Assembly (NCBI GenBank): GCA_024346835.1 | Contig: AP024867.1 | Span: 1,426,001-1,490,000, forward strand | Direction of reading: 5' to 3' | Length of the DNA stretch: 64,000 nt | Source: Vibrio comitans | GTDB lineage: Bacteria; Pseudomonadota; Gammaproteobacteria; Enterobacterales; Vibrionaceae | Part shown: in pieces, positions 17,285 through 26,214 of the stretch | Layout: each line of letters opens with the position of its first letter | Position numbering within the stretch: the first letter of the stretch is position 1 | The notes under the pieces: generated by a model | What the model was told of the DNA's origin: nothing | Databases searched by the model: none | What the model saw: the letters and a program-made list of their open reading frames with translations, nothing else | Translations under genes and position numbers: made by a program

Positions 17285-18481
17285 ATGAAAAATTCTATTA
17301 GCCGTAGTCTCGTTGTGCTCCTAGCAGCCGTATTTGCGATGACTCCATTTGCCATCGATAGCTACTTGCCCGCAATCCCAAGCATTGCCAAAGAGCTGAA
17401 TGTAGATACAGCGATGATCTCAATTACGGTCAGCATTTATGTATTCGGCTTAGCCATAGGCCAGTTAATTGGTGGCCCGCTATCTGACAAGTTTGGCCGA
17501 ATGAAGGTAATGGTGGCTGGCTTAGTGATATTTGCATTTTGTAGCGTCATGCTCGCATTAGCAGCAAATGTTCATAGTTTTTGGTTATGGCGTATTTTGC
17601 AGTCTTTAGGCGGAGGCATTGCGGTGGTTGGTGTTCCTGCCACAATTCGAGATAACACAGAAGGCAGTGAGTCAGCAAAACTGTTCGCGCTCATTGCGCT
17701 TATTAGCATGATTGCCCCGTCTATTGCCCCTTCTGTAGGTACAGCAATTATGAATATACTAGGCTGGCATTGGATATTTATTATCTCTGGCAGCTTGGCT
17801 CTAGTGGTAGCCTTTATGGCTACTCGCGTTTTACCAAAAGACCAGAAACGCCCTTCATCAACAACTTCTGTACGCTACAAAGACGTGTTTACAGAGTCCA
17901 AAGCATTGGGATACATGGTCTCTCAAAGTTTTAGTTTCTCTGTGCTAATGACATTTATTGCAAATGGCGCGTTTGCTTACATGATTCATTTTGGTGTGAC
18001 CCCAGAGTTGTTTTCTGTGCTTTTTTTAGTAAATGTCATCGGTGTTGCGATTGTAAATCGAATCAATTCATTCCTATTGAGCCACCATTCCCCAGAAAAG
18101 TTATTGGTTAACTTTATCGGCCTTCAAGTGCTTGGCACAACAACATTAATCGCCTCGCAGATTATTGCCCCCGGCAACTTGTGGTTTGCGGTCATTGGAT
18201 TTGTTATCAGCATTTCCGCCAACGGTGGGATCATGGCCAACTCTAACGCTAGCTTCCTGAAGCACTTTGGGAAAGGCGCTGGCGTCGCATCCGCTGCGAT
18301 TGGCGCTACGCAATTTTTTACCGCTGCGAGCATTAGTGCTCTCGCGGCCTTGCTAAGTAAAGAATCACTATGGCCTATGGTCGGCATCATGTTTTGTGCG
18401 TCACTTATTTCACTATTTGGGGCAATCAAGGCTAATAATCACAATGGTGTCTATCAGGTGCCTTTAAAGAGTGAAGCCTAA
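17285..18481 (+). CDS. Bcr/CflA-family MFS drug efflux transporter
   Basis: A 398-residue MFS protein with 12 membrane segments. The opening AVFAMTPFAIDSYLPAIPSIAKELNV is diagnostic of Bcr/CflA exporters, and GGPLSDKFGRMKVM is the MFS loop 2-3 motif. Expected substrates are bicyclomycin, chloramphenicol-like drugs or small peptides, driven by protons. ATG 17285 has gagg upstream. It is divergent from the MarR gene with paired operators between, the standard drug-inducible layout. Confidence 0.88.
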   Translation: MKNSISRSLVVLLAAVFAMTPFAIDSYLPAIPSIAKELNVDTAMISITVSIYVFGLAIGQLIGGPLSDKFGRMKVMVAGLVIFAFCSVMLALAANVHSFWLWRILQSLGGGIAVVGVPATIRDNTEGSESAKLFALIALISMIAPSIAPSVGTAIMNILGWHWIFIISGSLALVVAFMATRVLPKDQKRPSSTTSVRYKDVFTESKALGYMVSQSFSFSVLMTFIANGAFAYMIHFGVTPELFSVLFLVNVIGVAIVNRINSFLLSHHSPEKLLVNFIGLQVLGTTTLIASQIIAPGNLWFAVIGFVISISANGGIMANSNASFLKHFGKGAGVASAAIGATQFFTAASISALAALLSKESLWPMVGIMFCASLISLFGAIKANNHNGVYQVPLKSEA

Positions 18482-18499
18482 GCAACTTTTATCGAAAAT

Positions 18500-18520
18500 A
18501 AGGGGCCTACAGTGCCCCTT
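18500..18520 (+). terminator. Terminator after the Bcr-type gene
   Basis: aaggggc pairs with gcccctt around a 7-nt loop, with a T-rich tail, 19 bp after the stop. Confidence 0.82.
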
Positions 18521-18623
18521 CTTTGTTTTAATTAGGGTCAATATAGAGTTTTCTGAGACGGTGATAGTTCTCTGATAATTTGTGCTAGTCTAGGTGCACC
18601 TCAATCACGAGAAACTCATCAAA

Positions 18624-19748
18624 ATGAAAATTTTCAGTAACTTTGAAAGTGGTAACATCAACGTTGTATCAGCAACTTCACCAAATGATATTCAACTTAC
18701 CATTCCAGCCGACAACCAAACCGATATTTCACAATGGTTCCACTTCCGCCTAGAAAACGAAGCACAACAGAATCACCATTTTACCATTAGCGGTTTAGCA
18801 ACATCGGCTTATCCTGAAGGTTGGAATGATTACGATGTAGTCGCTTCTTACGATCGTGAAGAATGGTTCCGCATTCCTGCTAAGTTCGATGGCGATGCAT
18901 TAACCTTCGATATCATCCCAGAACATGATTCTATGTACTTCGCGTATTTCGCGCCTTACTCATACGACCGCCACCAAGATCTTTTGCACAGCGCGCAAAC
19001 ACACCCTGCTTGCAAGCTAGAGACACTAGGCCACACGCTAGATAACAATGACATCAGCCTACTGACTATTGGAGAGCCGAATCCCGAAAAGAAAAATGTA
19101 TGGGTAATTGGACGACAGCACCCTGGCGAGACAATGGCTGAATGGTTTATTGAAGGCTTCTTACAACGCCTGTTAGATGAAACCGATACGGTTGGTCGCT
19201 CACTACTCGACAAAGTGGTTATTCGTGTTGTCCCTAACATGAACCCAGACGGCAGCATTCGAGGTCATCTTCGTACTAACGGGATTGGCGTTAACTTGAA
19301 CCGTGAGTGGCAAACACCATCAATGGATCGCAGCCCAGAAGTGTTTCTTGTTAGAGAGCGAATGTTGGAACTCGGTGTCGATATGTTTTTAGATATCCAT
19401 GGTGATGAGGCTATTCCATATAACTTCGTAGCGGGTAGTGAAGGCATTCCCTCTTACGACGAGCGCATTGCTCATCTGGAAAAGCACTTCAAACAAGCCT
19501 TGTTGACCATCACACCAGAATTTCAAGATGAAATTGGCTATGACAAAGACGAACCAGGTAAAGCGAACCTAACCGTTGGTTCGAACTGGGTAGCTGAACA
19601 ATTTAAATGCTTGTCATACACAGTAGAAATGCCATTTAAAGATCATATCAGTCACGCTGATGAACTTTACGGCTGGTCTCCAGAGCGCAGTGTCGCGTTC
19701 GGCCATGACATGTTGGCAGCGGTATGGGCCACGGTCTCAGAGCTATAA
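18624..19748 (+). CDS. M14-family cytosolic-type carboxypeptidase
   Basis: A 374-residue zinc carboxypeptidase of the AGBL/CCP-like branch of M14. An N-terminal beta domain (residues 1-120, WFHFRLENEA) precedes the catalytic domain. Metal and catalytic residues are all present: HPGE gives His166 and Glu169, DIHGDE gives His259, and YTVEMPFK gives the catalytic Glu335; NGIGVNLNREW is the substrate-binding segment. No signal peptide is seen, so it acts in the cytoplasm. ATG 18624 matches the usual MKIFSNF start of vibrio homologues. Eukaryotic relatives remove C-terminal glutamates; the bacterial substrate is unclear. Confidence 0.88.
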   Translation: MKIFSNFESGNINVVSATSPNDIQLTIPADNQTDISQWFHFRLENEAQQNHHFTISGLATSAYPEGWNDYDVVASYDREEWFRIPAKFDGDALTFDIIPEHDSMYFAYFAPYSYDRHQDLLHSAQTHPACKLETLGHTLDNNDISLLTIGEPNPEKKNVWVIGRQHPGETMAEWFIEGFLQRLLDETDTVGRSLLDKVVIRVVPNMNPDGSIRGHLRTNGIGVNLNREWQTPSMDRSPEVFLVRERMLELGVDMFLDIHGDEAIPYNFVAGSEGIPSYDERIAHLEKHFKQALLTITPEFQDEIGYDKDEPGKANLTVGSNWVAEQFKCLSYTVEMPFKDHISHADELYGWSPERSVAFGHDMLAAVWATVSEL

Positions 19749-19770
19749 GATTTTTCTAATTTTATGACTA

Positions 19771-19806
19771 AAAAAGGCTGAGAGCAGTTAAGTTCTCAGC
19801 CTTTTT
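19771..19806 (+). terminator. Terminator after the M14 gene
   Basis: aaaaaggctgaga (19771-19783) pairs perfectly with tctcagccttttt (19794-19806). Confidence 0.9.
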
Positions 19807-19877
19807 TATCACTCTTTGAAAGATATATTTTGGCTCGATGTGAACAATCAAGCTCTGTGCGATAAGCCCCACTTGCC

Positions 19878-20232
19878 TTAACGCAAAGGAGATAGAGATT
19901 GTGAGATCTGTCTATGCAAGTGCGCATTCTCTTTTTTAATGCTCGCTATTTCTCTCACATATCGGGAGTTATCTCTTTTTAGTTCTAATATGATCTCATT
20001 TGCCAACTGAAGGGCATCAACAGGTTTATCTGATGATTTTATATATGAACCTTTTACTGCCTTTTTTCCACTACCTTCGAAGTTAATCACTTTACCATAC
20101 CCTATCGATACCAACTCATTGACTATTTATTCACTTTTAACACTGCGAACAATATCAACCGTGTAATCATCATAACCAACCCAACAAAGAGAATGATATT
20201 CTGTATATGAGATATTCAACAATGATTAATGG
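19878..20232 (-). pseudogene. Broken hypothetical gene with in-frame stop
   Basis: A 78-codon frame (19878-20114) begins with no ATG, only TTG. Reading further upstream in the same frame, after a single TAA at 20127-20129, gives another protein-like stretch (TEYHSLCWVGYDDYTVDIV...). The downstream half ends in a charged helix suited to coiled coil (LANEIILELKRDNSRYVREIASIKKENAHLHRQI). The likeliest reading is one gene cut by a nonsense mutation and already missing its 5' end. It could instead be two unrelated short frames. No family is recognised. Confidence 0.45.
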
Positions 20233-20307
20233 GTATATCAGCTATGCATCAAGGTAATAAAACCCAGCGATACGCTAAAAATGATCTTTCAACTCTTGTC
20301 GTCCCGG

Positions 20308-20940
20308 TCATTTGCCTTGTGCTCGTACCCAAGAAGCAACCTCTAGTGCCGAGGGTTCATTTAGTGCTGACAAACCGTTTACAACCCCTTGTTGGTTAAC
20401 TTCGGGTTGATTTTGACTTAGCTTCCACTGCCCCTCAATAGCTCTTAGCTTTATTTCAATACCGACGATGGCTGGCAACATTTTCTCAATAAACCCATCA
20501 GGCGCATCAGATATTGACCAAGGATAAGGTGAGTTAACTTCATGTTGAGCCGTCAATTGATCAATCATGCTGTATATCCAATCAACATCCTTTATAAATG
20601 AAATAGCACCCTTTGCATGAACTACAACATAATTCCACGTAGGTACAGCACGACCATTTTCTAATTTAGTTGGGTAATGATTCGGCGAAATATAACAATT
20701 AGGCCCATGGAAAATAACAAGTACATTGGATCCGCTATGCACTTTCTTCCACAGTGGGTTTGCTTTTGCTATGTGTCCTTTCAAAAGTAATTTGTCATCC
20801 ACTTGCTCTAACATTAAAGGTAGATGCACAGCTTCAATACCGTCTTCTGATTGTGCTGTGAGTGTGGCAAAAGGGTATTGTTCTACCACTCCTAGCAACT
20901 GTTCTATATTCTCTTGTCTGAACTTATTTGGAATGTACAT
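20308..20940 (-). CDS. PaiB-family FMN-binding negative regulator
   Basis: A 210-residue protein of the PaiB family (split-barrel FMN-binding fold): MYIPNKFRQENIEQLLGVVEQYPFATLTAQSEDGIEAVHLPLML at the N-terminus, HIAKANPLWKK, VIFHGPNCYISPNHYPTK and VPTWNYVVVHAKGAI, and the C-terminal KLSQNQPE. Bacillus PaiB lowers protease and sporulation gene expression; most homologues are simply flavin-binding proteins. It has a good ATG start and no partner PaiA-like acetyltransferase nearby. Confidence 0.88.
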   Translation of the reverse strand: MYIPNKFRQENIEQLLGVVEQYPFATLTAQSEDGIEAVHLPLMLEQVDDKLLLKGHIAKANPLWKKVHSGSNVLVIFHGPNCYISPNHYPTKLENGRAVPTWNYVVVHAKGAISFIKDVDWIYSMIDQLTAQHEVNSPYPWSISDAPDGFIEKMLPAIVGIEIKLRAIEGQWKLSQNQPEVNQQGVVNGLSALNEPSALEVASWVRAQGK

Positions 20941-21226
20941 GCCTCATCCTTGTGTAAATAATGCTCACTACCACCTCGACGTTAACTAAAAACTAATTAA
21001 GTATTTGAAGTACATTTAACCCATACTTTTTCAAGGCACTTTTCAGTCAAAAAGTTAGACTCAGGTTAGCCTGAGTGACGTTTTTTATACCAACGAAAAT
21101 CTCATCGTAATATTGCTTCACACGTATCTCACCTTGAATCTGGAAAGATTTTAAAAGCAACACCTTTACCATCAAACCAAATCAGGTATATACCTAAAGG
21201 TATGTTGTCCTAAATGCTGAAGATTC

Positions 21227-22558
21227 ATGACGTTCAGAGAAATTCTTCAAATCCCTAATGTGCGCTACTACCTGATGTTTAGAAGCAGTTACTTTGCACG
21301 TTTCTACTATCCCATCTTTACCCTACTCTTTCTAGACTACGGATTGACCCTCTCACAATTTGCGATGCTCAACGTGGTGTGGGCCGCGACTATCGTCCTC
21401 GCAGAGGTTCCATCGGGTGCGTTTGCCGACACATTAGGGCGAAAAAAGTTGGTAGTCCTGTCTTCGGTGATCATGTTTATAGAGATCGGGTTGATCGCGG
21501 TGGTGCCCACTGGCAACCCTGATTTGGTGTTCATTGTTTTCTTAGTTAATAGAATCTTAAGCGGTTTAGCCATGGCATTGGCGAGCGGGGCTGACGAAGC
21601 ATTGGCTTATGACACATTAAAAGAACATGGCAAAGAAGAAGCATGGCCACTGGTGTTACAAATTCAACTTCGCATCGCTTCAAGTATCGGCATTGTCGTT
21701 ACTCTTGTCGGCGCAGCTATGTATGATGTTGATTTTATGACTCATATCTACCATTTTATTGGCCTATCAAAACCTGAAACCACCCAAGACATCATGCGCA
21801 TACCGGTTTTTGCAACTCTATTGGTAGCCATGGTTGCCATTTATGCCGCGATAAATATGCAAGAAGATAGCAAAGCATTAACCAGGCATGACAATAAACT
21901 AGCCACGTCAGTAGCAAGCCTAAAGTTAACGCTAAAAACTGGGCAATGGGTACTTTCAACTCCTTATGTGCTTTTTATATTACTCTATTACAGCCTGTTT
22001 GAGCACACCTCACGTATGTTCTTAACCATGAACAGTCAGTATTATCGTGCTATTGATATTCCTATCATCTATTTTGGTTTGATAGGTGCAGGAGTCAGCG
22101 TTCTTAAAATACTTTTGGCTGGGCAAAGCAGAAAATTAGCGGAGAGCGTTGAACCAAAGACCTTTCTCGTGATTGCGGGGTTAGCTACCGTAGCGACCTA
22201 CTACTGGATTAGCTTAGGATGGCCAATTTATGGGGTTGTTCCCGTACTACTGCTGATATTCATTATCATGACGATGAACATTTTCATCAGCTATCACCTC
22301 AACAGAAAAACCGAATCACACAACAGGGCAACAGTATTAAGTTTTAAGGGGCTGATGTTTAATCTCGGCTACGGTTCAATAGGCGTTTTATATGCTTACT
22401 ACTACAAATTAGTGTCTCAAAACTATACTGAAGTGCAAATAGAGCAGCATCTAGACTTTTTAGCGTCACTTTCTTCGTTTTGCTATTACTTTGCATTTCT
22501 GTTTATTTTAATCAGCGTACTTTTCTGCATCAAAAATAGACAGGAAACCATTTTCTAG
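21227..22558 (+). CDS. MFS transporter, unknown substrate
   Basis: A 443-residue MFS permease with 12 hydrophobic segments. The loop 2-3 signature is EVPSGAFADTLGRKKLVV, and a long central loop (about residues 170-240) joins the halves. The ATG follows a gaag ribosome site. It is monocistronic; the next gene begins 119 bp later with its own ribosome site. It resembles the MFS group often next to unrelated resistance functions, but nothing nearby fixes its substrate. Confidence 0.8.
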   Translation: MTFREILQIPNVRYYLMFRSSYFARFYYPIFTLLFLDYGLTLSQFAMLNVVWAATIVLAEVPSGAFADTLGRKKLVVLSSVIMFIEIGLIAVVPTGNPDLVFIVFLVNRILSGLAMALASGADEALAYDTLKEHGKEEAWPLVLQIQLRIASSIGIVVTLVGAAMYDVDFMTHIYHFIGLSKPETTQDIMRIPVFATLLVAMVAIYAAINMQEDSKALTRHDNKLATSVASLKLTLKTGQWVLSTPYVLFILLYYSLFEHTSRMFLTMNSQYYRAIDIPIIYFGLIGAGVSVLKILLAGQSRKLAESVEPKTFLVIAGLATVATYYWISLGWPIYGVVPVLLLIFIIMTMNIFISYHLNRKTESHNRATVLSFKGLMFNLGYGSIGVLYAYYYKLVSQNYTEVQIEQHLDFLASLSSFCYYFAFLFILISVLFCIKNRQETIF

Positions 22559-22677
22559 TTATTACTGCTCAGCTGTATTTGTATTTAACCACAAGGCTCA
22601 TTAATCACTAGTGATCGACACACAGTACTCAGTCGTAAGTACCCAATATCGTCTGCGAATCAATTAAAGGAACGAAA

Positions 22678-22944
22678 ATGGACAATCGCCTGACCGTTAT
22701 GGACTTTCTTAAAGTGTTTGAAAGCATTCGCTCGTCAGGAGTAAAAGAAGACCATAAGTACAACTTTGCAGACCTTCACGCCTGGCATGATTATGACGGA
22801 TACACCTGTTGGTTGGGCTTCAAGGATGTCACTGTGACTCTCATGTTTCATGGGTCTTTGAAGATAGAGTACGACAAGACGGCTAGCTATGAAGAGTTTC
22901 TGAATCGGTGCATTACATTAACAGCAAACAAGCCACTACAATGA
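22678..22944 (+). CDS. Hypothetical protein, 88 aa
   Basis: An 88-residue cytoplasmic protein with a strong ribosome site (aaaggaac) before ATG. Visible features: an N-terminal helix (MDFLKVFESIRSSG), then an aromatic central part (DLHAWHDYDGYTCWLGFKDVTVTLMFHGSLKIEYD) predicted as beta strands. Its stop overlaps the ATG of the next gene (ATGA), so the two are translationally coupled. I do not recognise a family. Confidence 0.72.
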   Translation: MDNRLTVMDFLKVFESIRSSGVKEDHKYNFADLHAWHDYDGYTCWLGFKDVTVTLMFHGSLKIEYDKTASYEEFLNRCITLTANKPLQ

Positions 22945-23570
22945 CTCCACCTAACGACTCTTACAATGCCATTCCCAGCATCGCATCAAGATTTAGGCAA
23001 GGGCTTCGCTTAAGCGCCTCCCTATTTTTGTGTCTGTTCATTGGTCATTTTGCTACAGCTTCAGAGGAAACTATGATTGATTTCACCCAATACGGCGAGC
23101 ATAAACAGTGGCGGGCGACCAACGACAACGTAATGGGAGGCATTTCACAGGGACAACTCACCTTTGATGGTTCTCATAGTCTGTTTCAAGGGGGGCTTTC
23201 ATTAGCAAACAACGGAGGTTTCAGCTCTGTTAGCCGGTCAATACTACCACTATCATCTGACAAGATTGGGATAGAGTTAGTATACATTGGCGATGGAAGG
23301 ACATATCAGCTCAGGTTATCAACACAGAGTAATAGTGACAGCGTCACCTATAAGCATGAGTTCTCAACCAGCAAAGGGCAGACACAGACTAAGGAATTTC
23401 ATCTCGACGATTTTCAAGCAGTGTTTAGGGGACGACTCCTATCCGGAGCACCTGATCTTTCTGCACAAAATATCAAAAAGATGGGCTTTTTAATCGCGGA
23501 CAAGCAAGCAGGAAACTTCTCCCTTAAACTAATTCAAATTCGCTTCAAATCTGAAGCTTCTTTAAAGTAA
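22941..23570 (+). CDS. Exported CIA30-family protein
   Basis: A 209-residue protein with an N-terminal signal peptide (hydrophobic LSASLFLCLFIGHFATAS) followed by a CIA30 (complex I intermediate-associated) beta-sandwich: WRATNDNVMGGISQGQLTF is diagnostic, and the strand-rich middle and IKKMGFLIADKQAGNFSLKLIQI end match. In mitochondria NDUFAF1 helps build complex I; bacterial versions are often exported and of unknown role. ATG 22941 is chosen because it is coupled (ATGA) to the 88-aa gene and starts just before the signal peptide. Confidence 0.8.
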   Translation: MTPPNDSYNAIPSIASRFRQGLRLSASLFLCLFIGHFATASEETMIDFTQYGEHKQWRATNDNVMGGISQGQLTFDGSHSLFQGGLSLANNGGFSSVSRSILPLSSDKIGIELVYIGDGRTYQLRLSTQSNSDSVTYKHEFSTSKGQTQTKEFHLDDFQAVFRGRLLSGAPDLSAQNIKKMGFLIADKQAGNFSLKLIQIRFKSEASLK

Positions 23571-23608
23571 ACTCACTGATCTCATCGAATAAGCAGAAAT
23601 ATTTCTCG

Positions 23609-23782
23609 TTATTCTTTAGGAGTGCTCTTAGTGGAGTCTTTATCAAAGAAACTAAATCCTTTAGGCATAAAAAACTCACAGGCCTGCCTCTTGGCTGAAG
23701 TGGGTTGCTCCCAGGCTCCACAAAGGTCTTTGTTATTTTCTCTGGTTCTAGTGAACTGCTTACATTGACCACAACGTTCCAT
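23609..23782 (-). CDS. Small four-cysteine protein, 57 aa
   Basis: A 57-residue protein, MERCGQCKQFTRTREN..., with cysteines at 4, 7, 19 and 33 (C-x2-C, C, C), which suggests a structural zinc site or iron-sulfur knot. The ribosome site gagg lies 11 nt upstream of ATG 23782. It sits downstream of, and on the same strand as, the zinc peptidase, with a doubtful small frame between. The compact Cys spacing and the sensible start support a real gene. No family name is known to me. Confidence 0.6.
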   Translation of the reverse strand: MERCGQCKQFTRTRENNKDLCGAWEQPTSAKRQACEFFMPKGFSFFDKDSTKSTPKE

Positions 23783-23811
23783 TGTTATCGCTACCTCAAA
23801 AAAGACATATT

Positions 23812-24006
23812 TCACTGTACCCTAGCCCATATCAAACCATTTTGACCTGCACTAAATTTTCGTCGCTTTTTAGGTATTGAACTCTTGCGATTAACTCTGC
23901 CTACTCCTTCCCTACAGAGCTTAAAAGCTATCACATCTTTTATAGGTACATACGCATATAAGGCTTTTTGGGACAAATGACATAGCATTCGTTGAACCTC
24001 TGGCAT
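23812..24006 (-). CDS. Possible small basic protein, 64 aa
   Basis: A 64-codon frame starting ATG 24006, 10 bp after the zinc-peptidase stop and 29 bp before the four-cysteine gene. The product is basic at its C-terminus (NRKSSIPKKRRKFSAGQNG). The ribosome site is weak. The tight fit between two same-strand genes suggests an operon member, but chance cannot be excluded. Confidence 0.35.
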   Translation of the reverse strand: MPEVQRMLCHLSQKALYAYVPIKDVIAFKLCREGVGRVNRKSSIPKKRRKFSAGQNGLIWARVQ

Positions 24007-24016
24007 TAAGCAACCA

Positions 24017-24706
24017 TTACCGGCGAAGCACCGCGATCCATCGGCCTAAGTTTAACAAACTGGTCAACGAGGCAGCGACATAGGTCAGTGCCGCCGCCTT
24101 GAGAATTTTCTCCGCATGCACCATGTCACCATCATGCAAGTAGCCGCCTTTCTGCAAGATTGGCAGAGCCTTGCCATAACTGGCATCGAACTCAACCGGA
24201 AGAGTCAACAAGTGCACCATGGTACTTAATGCCATAGAAACAACACCTATTATTATGGTTATCGCTCCCGCTTGCGGCACGCGGGTTAGCAGTAGAACAA
24301 TAGGAGCTGCCACTAGCATTATTCCGGCGATACGCTCGCCGACCATGGCAGTCTTTACGAGCTTCTGCCTAGCTAGAAACAACGGCTCTCCACGTGAATC
24401 CTGAATGGCATGCCCCACTTCATGAGCGGCCACAGTTACAGCCGTTAGTGAGTATCCAGAATAGTTGTCCGGAGTCAGACGCACAGCCTTAGCCACCGGA
24501 TCATAGTGATCACCAACTGGGGTCTCCTCTACATCGACGTTCTCCAAGCCAAAACTGTCCAGCAGGTGGCGAGCAAGCTCACCACCATTTCCCTGCTTGC
24601 GGTAGCGATCAGCCGGTTGTCTGTACTTTTCCATCACATGCTTGACCCACAGGCCCGGCAGGAAGACGCACAACGCGATTATGATTAATATGACTATCCA
24701 GAACAT
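24017..24706 (-). CDS. YugP-type membrane zinc metallopeptidase
   Basis: A 229-residue protein of the Zn-peptidase family that includes Bacillus YugP. It has an N-terminal membrane anchor (residues 3-24), the zinc motif AAHEVGHAIQD around residue 94 (HExxH), and three further hydrophobic segments in the C-terminal half, with VEFDASYGKALPIL as the conserved third-ligand region. It is a complete family-length copy. Its GC content and codon use look clearly higher than the neighbours', a possible sign of recent transfer. No partner protein is evident. Confidence 0.85.
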   Translation of the reverse strand: MFWIVILIIIALCVFLPGLWVKHVMEKYRQPADRYRKQGNGGELARHLLDSFGLENVDVEETPVGDHYDPVAKAVRLTPDNYSGYSLTAVTVAAHEVGHAIQDSRGEPLFLARQKLVKTAMVGERIAGIMLVAAPIVLLLTRVPQAGAITIIIGVVSMALSTMVHLLTLPVEFDASYGKALPILQKGGYLHDGDMVHAEKILKAAALTYVAASLTSLLNLGRWIAVLRR

Positions 24707-25156
24707 TTAAATAAGTATGCCATGAGCAATTGGGTGACTACTAAGCATTATACGCATAAAAAGGAGCAGTAGATGCTTGCTAGCAATAGGCTGACTCGAA
24801 TATGGGAAAAATGAGTTAGTGAGTTTACTAATTTAGAAAATCACGGATTAGTTGATGTATGGGAAAATTAGCAGGCACAGAATTATGAATAGCATCGATA
24901 ACCATGATTCTATTACAAAATTTGCTCGCAACTTGCTTCTACATCGGTAAATATCCTTAACAGCGCACCTGGACAAAAACCACTCTGGCGGACTTGTTAA
25001 GTTAGTGCTGAATCAACTACTTTTGTGCGCTTTAAGTTAGATGCACCAAAGTGCATTTCAGGCAGTCAGGTTTATCTGCTCTAAGTTAATAAAAACGATG
25101 AAAAGCCAAAGCCAATTGCTCAAAATAAAATCATTTCACCTTGAACTAAATGTCGA
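24707..25156. other. Intergenic region, no gene seen
   Basis: A 450-bp AT-rich gap between the zinc peptidase and the AraC gene, both on the minus strand. Short open frames on the plus strand lack ribosome sites and protein-like composition. It may hold the zinc-peptidase promoter. Confidence 0.5.
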
Positions 25157-26143
25157 TTACCCATTTCGCCATTTAGACGGGGGACTCCCTGTAACACGCT
25201 TAAAAGCACGAATGAAAGAGGATATGTGGTTATAGCCTAACGCTTCTGAAATATCCGCTAAACTCATCCCCTGCTTAAGCATTGGTTTAGCCTTATTTGC
25301 CATTGCAATCTCGCGTACTTCCTTGTAACTCGTACCTTGTTGGCTCAATTTTCTCTGTAATGTTCGTTTCGACATATTTATAAGTTTGGCAATAGCTTCA
25401 ATGGAGTCGTTAGTTCCAATATAGAGTTGCACTACGCTCACAACACTTTCTTGAAATGAGTTTATATTGCCTTCACTAGAAAAAAGGCATTTTTCAATCT
25501 GAGGTTTAAAATCTTTCTGCAAGTCTCTATTCGAGGCTACAACTCCAGTCCTGAAGTAACCGCCAATCAGTTCGATATCAGTTAGATGACTAGATTCTAA
25601 TAAAGGACTCAGTTCCGTGTGATGAAAGCAGATTTTAATAGGCTTAAAATTCGGTAACCCACATGCTTGGATAACACGACAAAAGCACAACACTGTGAAC
25701 AACTCACTCCATAACGTCTCTTTGCTACTCCCAAAAGGAAATTCTCTTTGAAGAGTAGCATTTCCTAGCGAATCACTTTCCAATTCGACTCGAGTGTAGC
25801 CAGTTGCCATCTTCATCGCGGATGGAAAATAATTCAGTGCTGCTTCAATATTCTGTGATGGTCTCATGTGTACTATGACGTCTGGGACAAAAACCTCGTC
25901 TATAACTTGATTAAAGTTAGAGATGAGAATGTCTATAGGATATTTTTCTGCCAGCAACTGCCAGAAATTTTGGATAGGTGCTATTGGAATGAACCCCTTA
26001 TCAGACTCATAAAAACTTTGCGGAAGTTCCGATATTTCTGCCAATGCGTAATTGCTAGAATCTAGTTCTAGGAATCTTTTTACAATTGATTTTGCATAGC
26101 TTAACTTTATTAGAGGTACAACATCAGTCATTGGAATTGCCAT
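25157..26143 (-). CDS. AraC-family transcriptional regulator
   Basis: A 328-residue regulator with an N-terminal arabinose-binding-like ligand domain (of the OruR/ArgR type group) and a C-terminal AraC DNA-binding domain: SIEAIAKLINMSKRTLQRKLSQQGTSYKEVREIAMANKAKPMLKQGMSLADISEALGYNHISSFIRAFKRVTGSPPSKW. ATG 26143 is preferred; the frame extends to a TTG at 26197 without a good ribosome site. It lies downstream of the MFS/dcyD/ridA genes on the same strand and probably controls their use or that of the opposite D-aminoacylase gene. Confidence 0.88.
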   Translation of the reverse strand: MAIPMTDVVPLIKLSYAKSIVKRFLELDSSNYALAEISELPQSFYESDKGFIPIAPIQNFWQLLAEKYPIDILISNFNQVIDEVFVPDVIVHMRPSQNIEAALNYFPSAMKMATGYTRVELESDSLGNATLQREFPFGSSKETLWSELFTVLCFCRVIQACGLPNFKPIKICFHHTELSPLLESSHLTDIELIGGYFRTGVVASNRDLQKDFKPQIEKCLFSSEGNINSFQESVVSVVQLYIGTNDSIEAIAKLINMSKRTLQRKLSQQGTSYKEVREIAMANKAKPMLKQGMSLADISEALGYNHISSFIRAFKRVTGSPPSKWRNG

Positions 26144-26214
26144 CTTTTTATATGAATACAAGCCAATAGTCGTTTGATCTCCATAGATTAAGAACAAACT
26201 TAGATTTTGGCTGA

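Noticed and set aside
18131..18160. TTGGCAC-like element inside the Bcr-type gene
   Set aside because: No matching -12 element, no enhancer box upstream, and it lies in the middle of a coding region.
25041..25235. A 64-residue plus-strand frame between the zinc peptidase and AraC genes
   Set aside because: Weak start, partly antisense to the AraC gene, no sign of selection.
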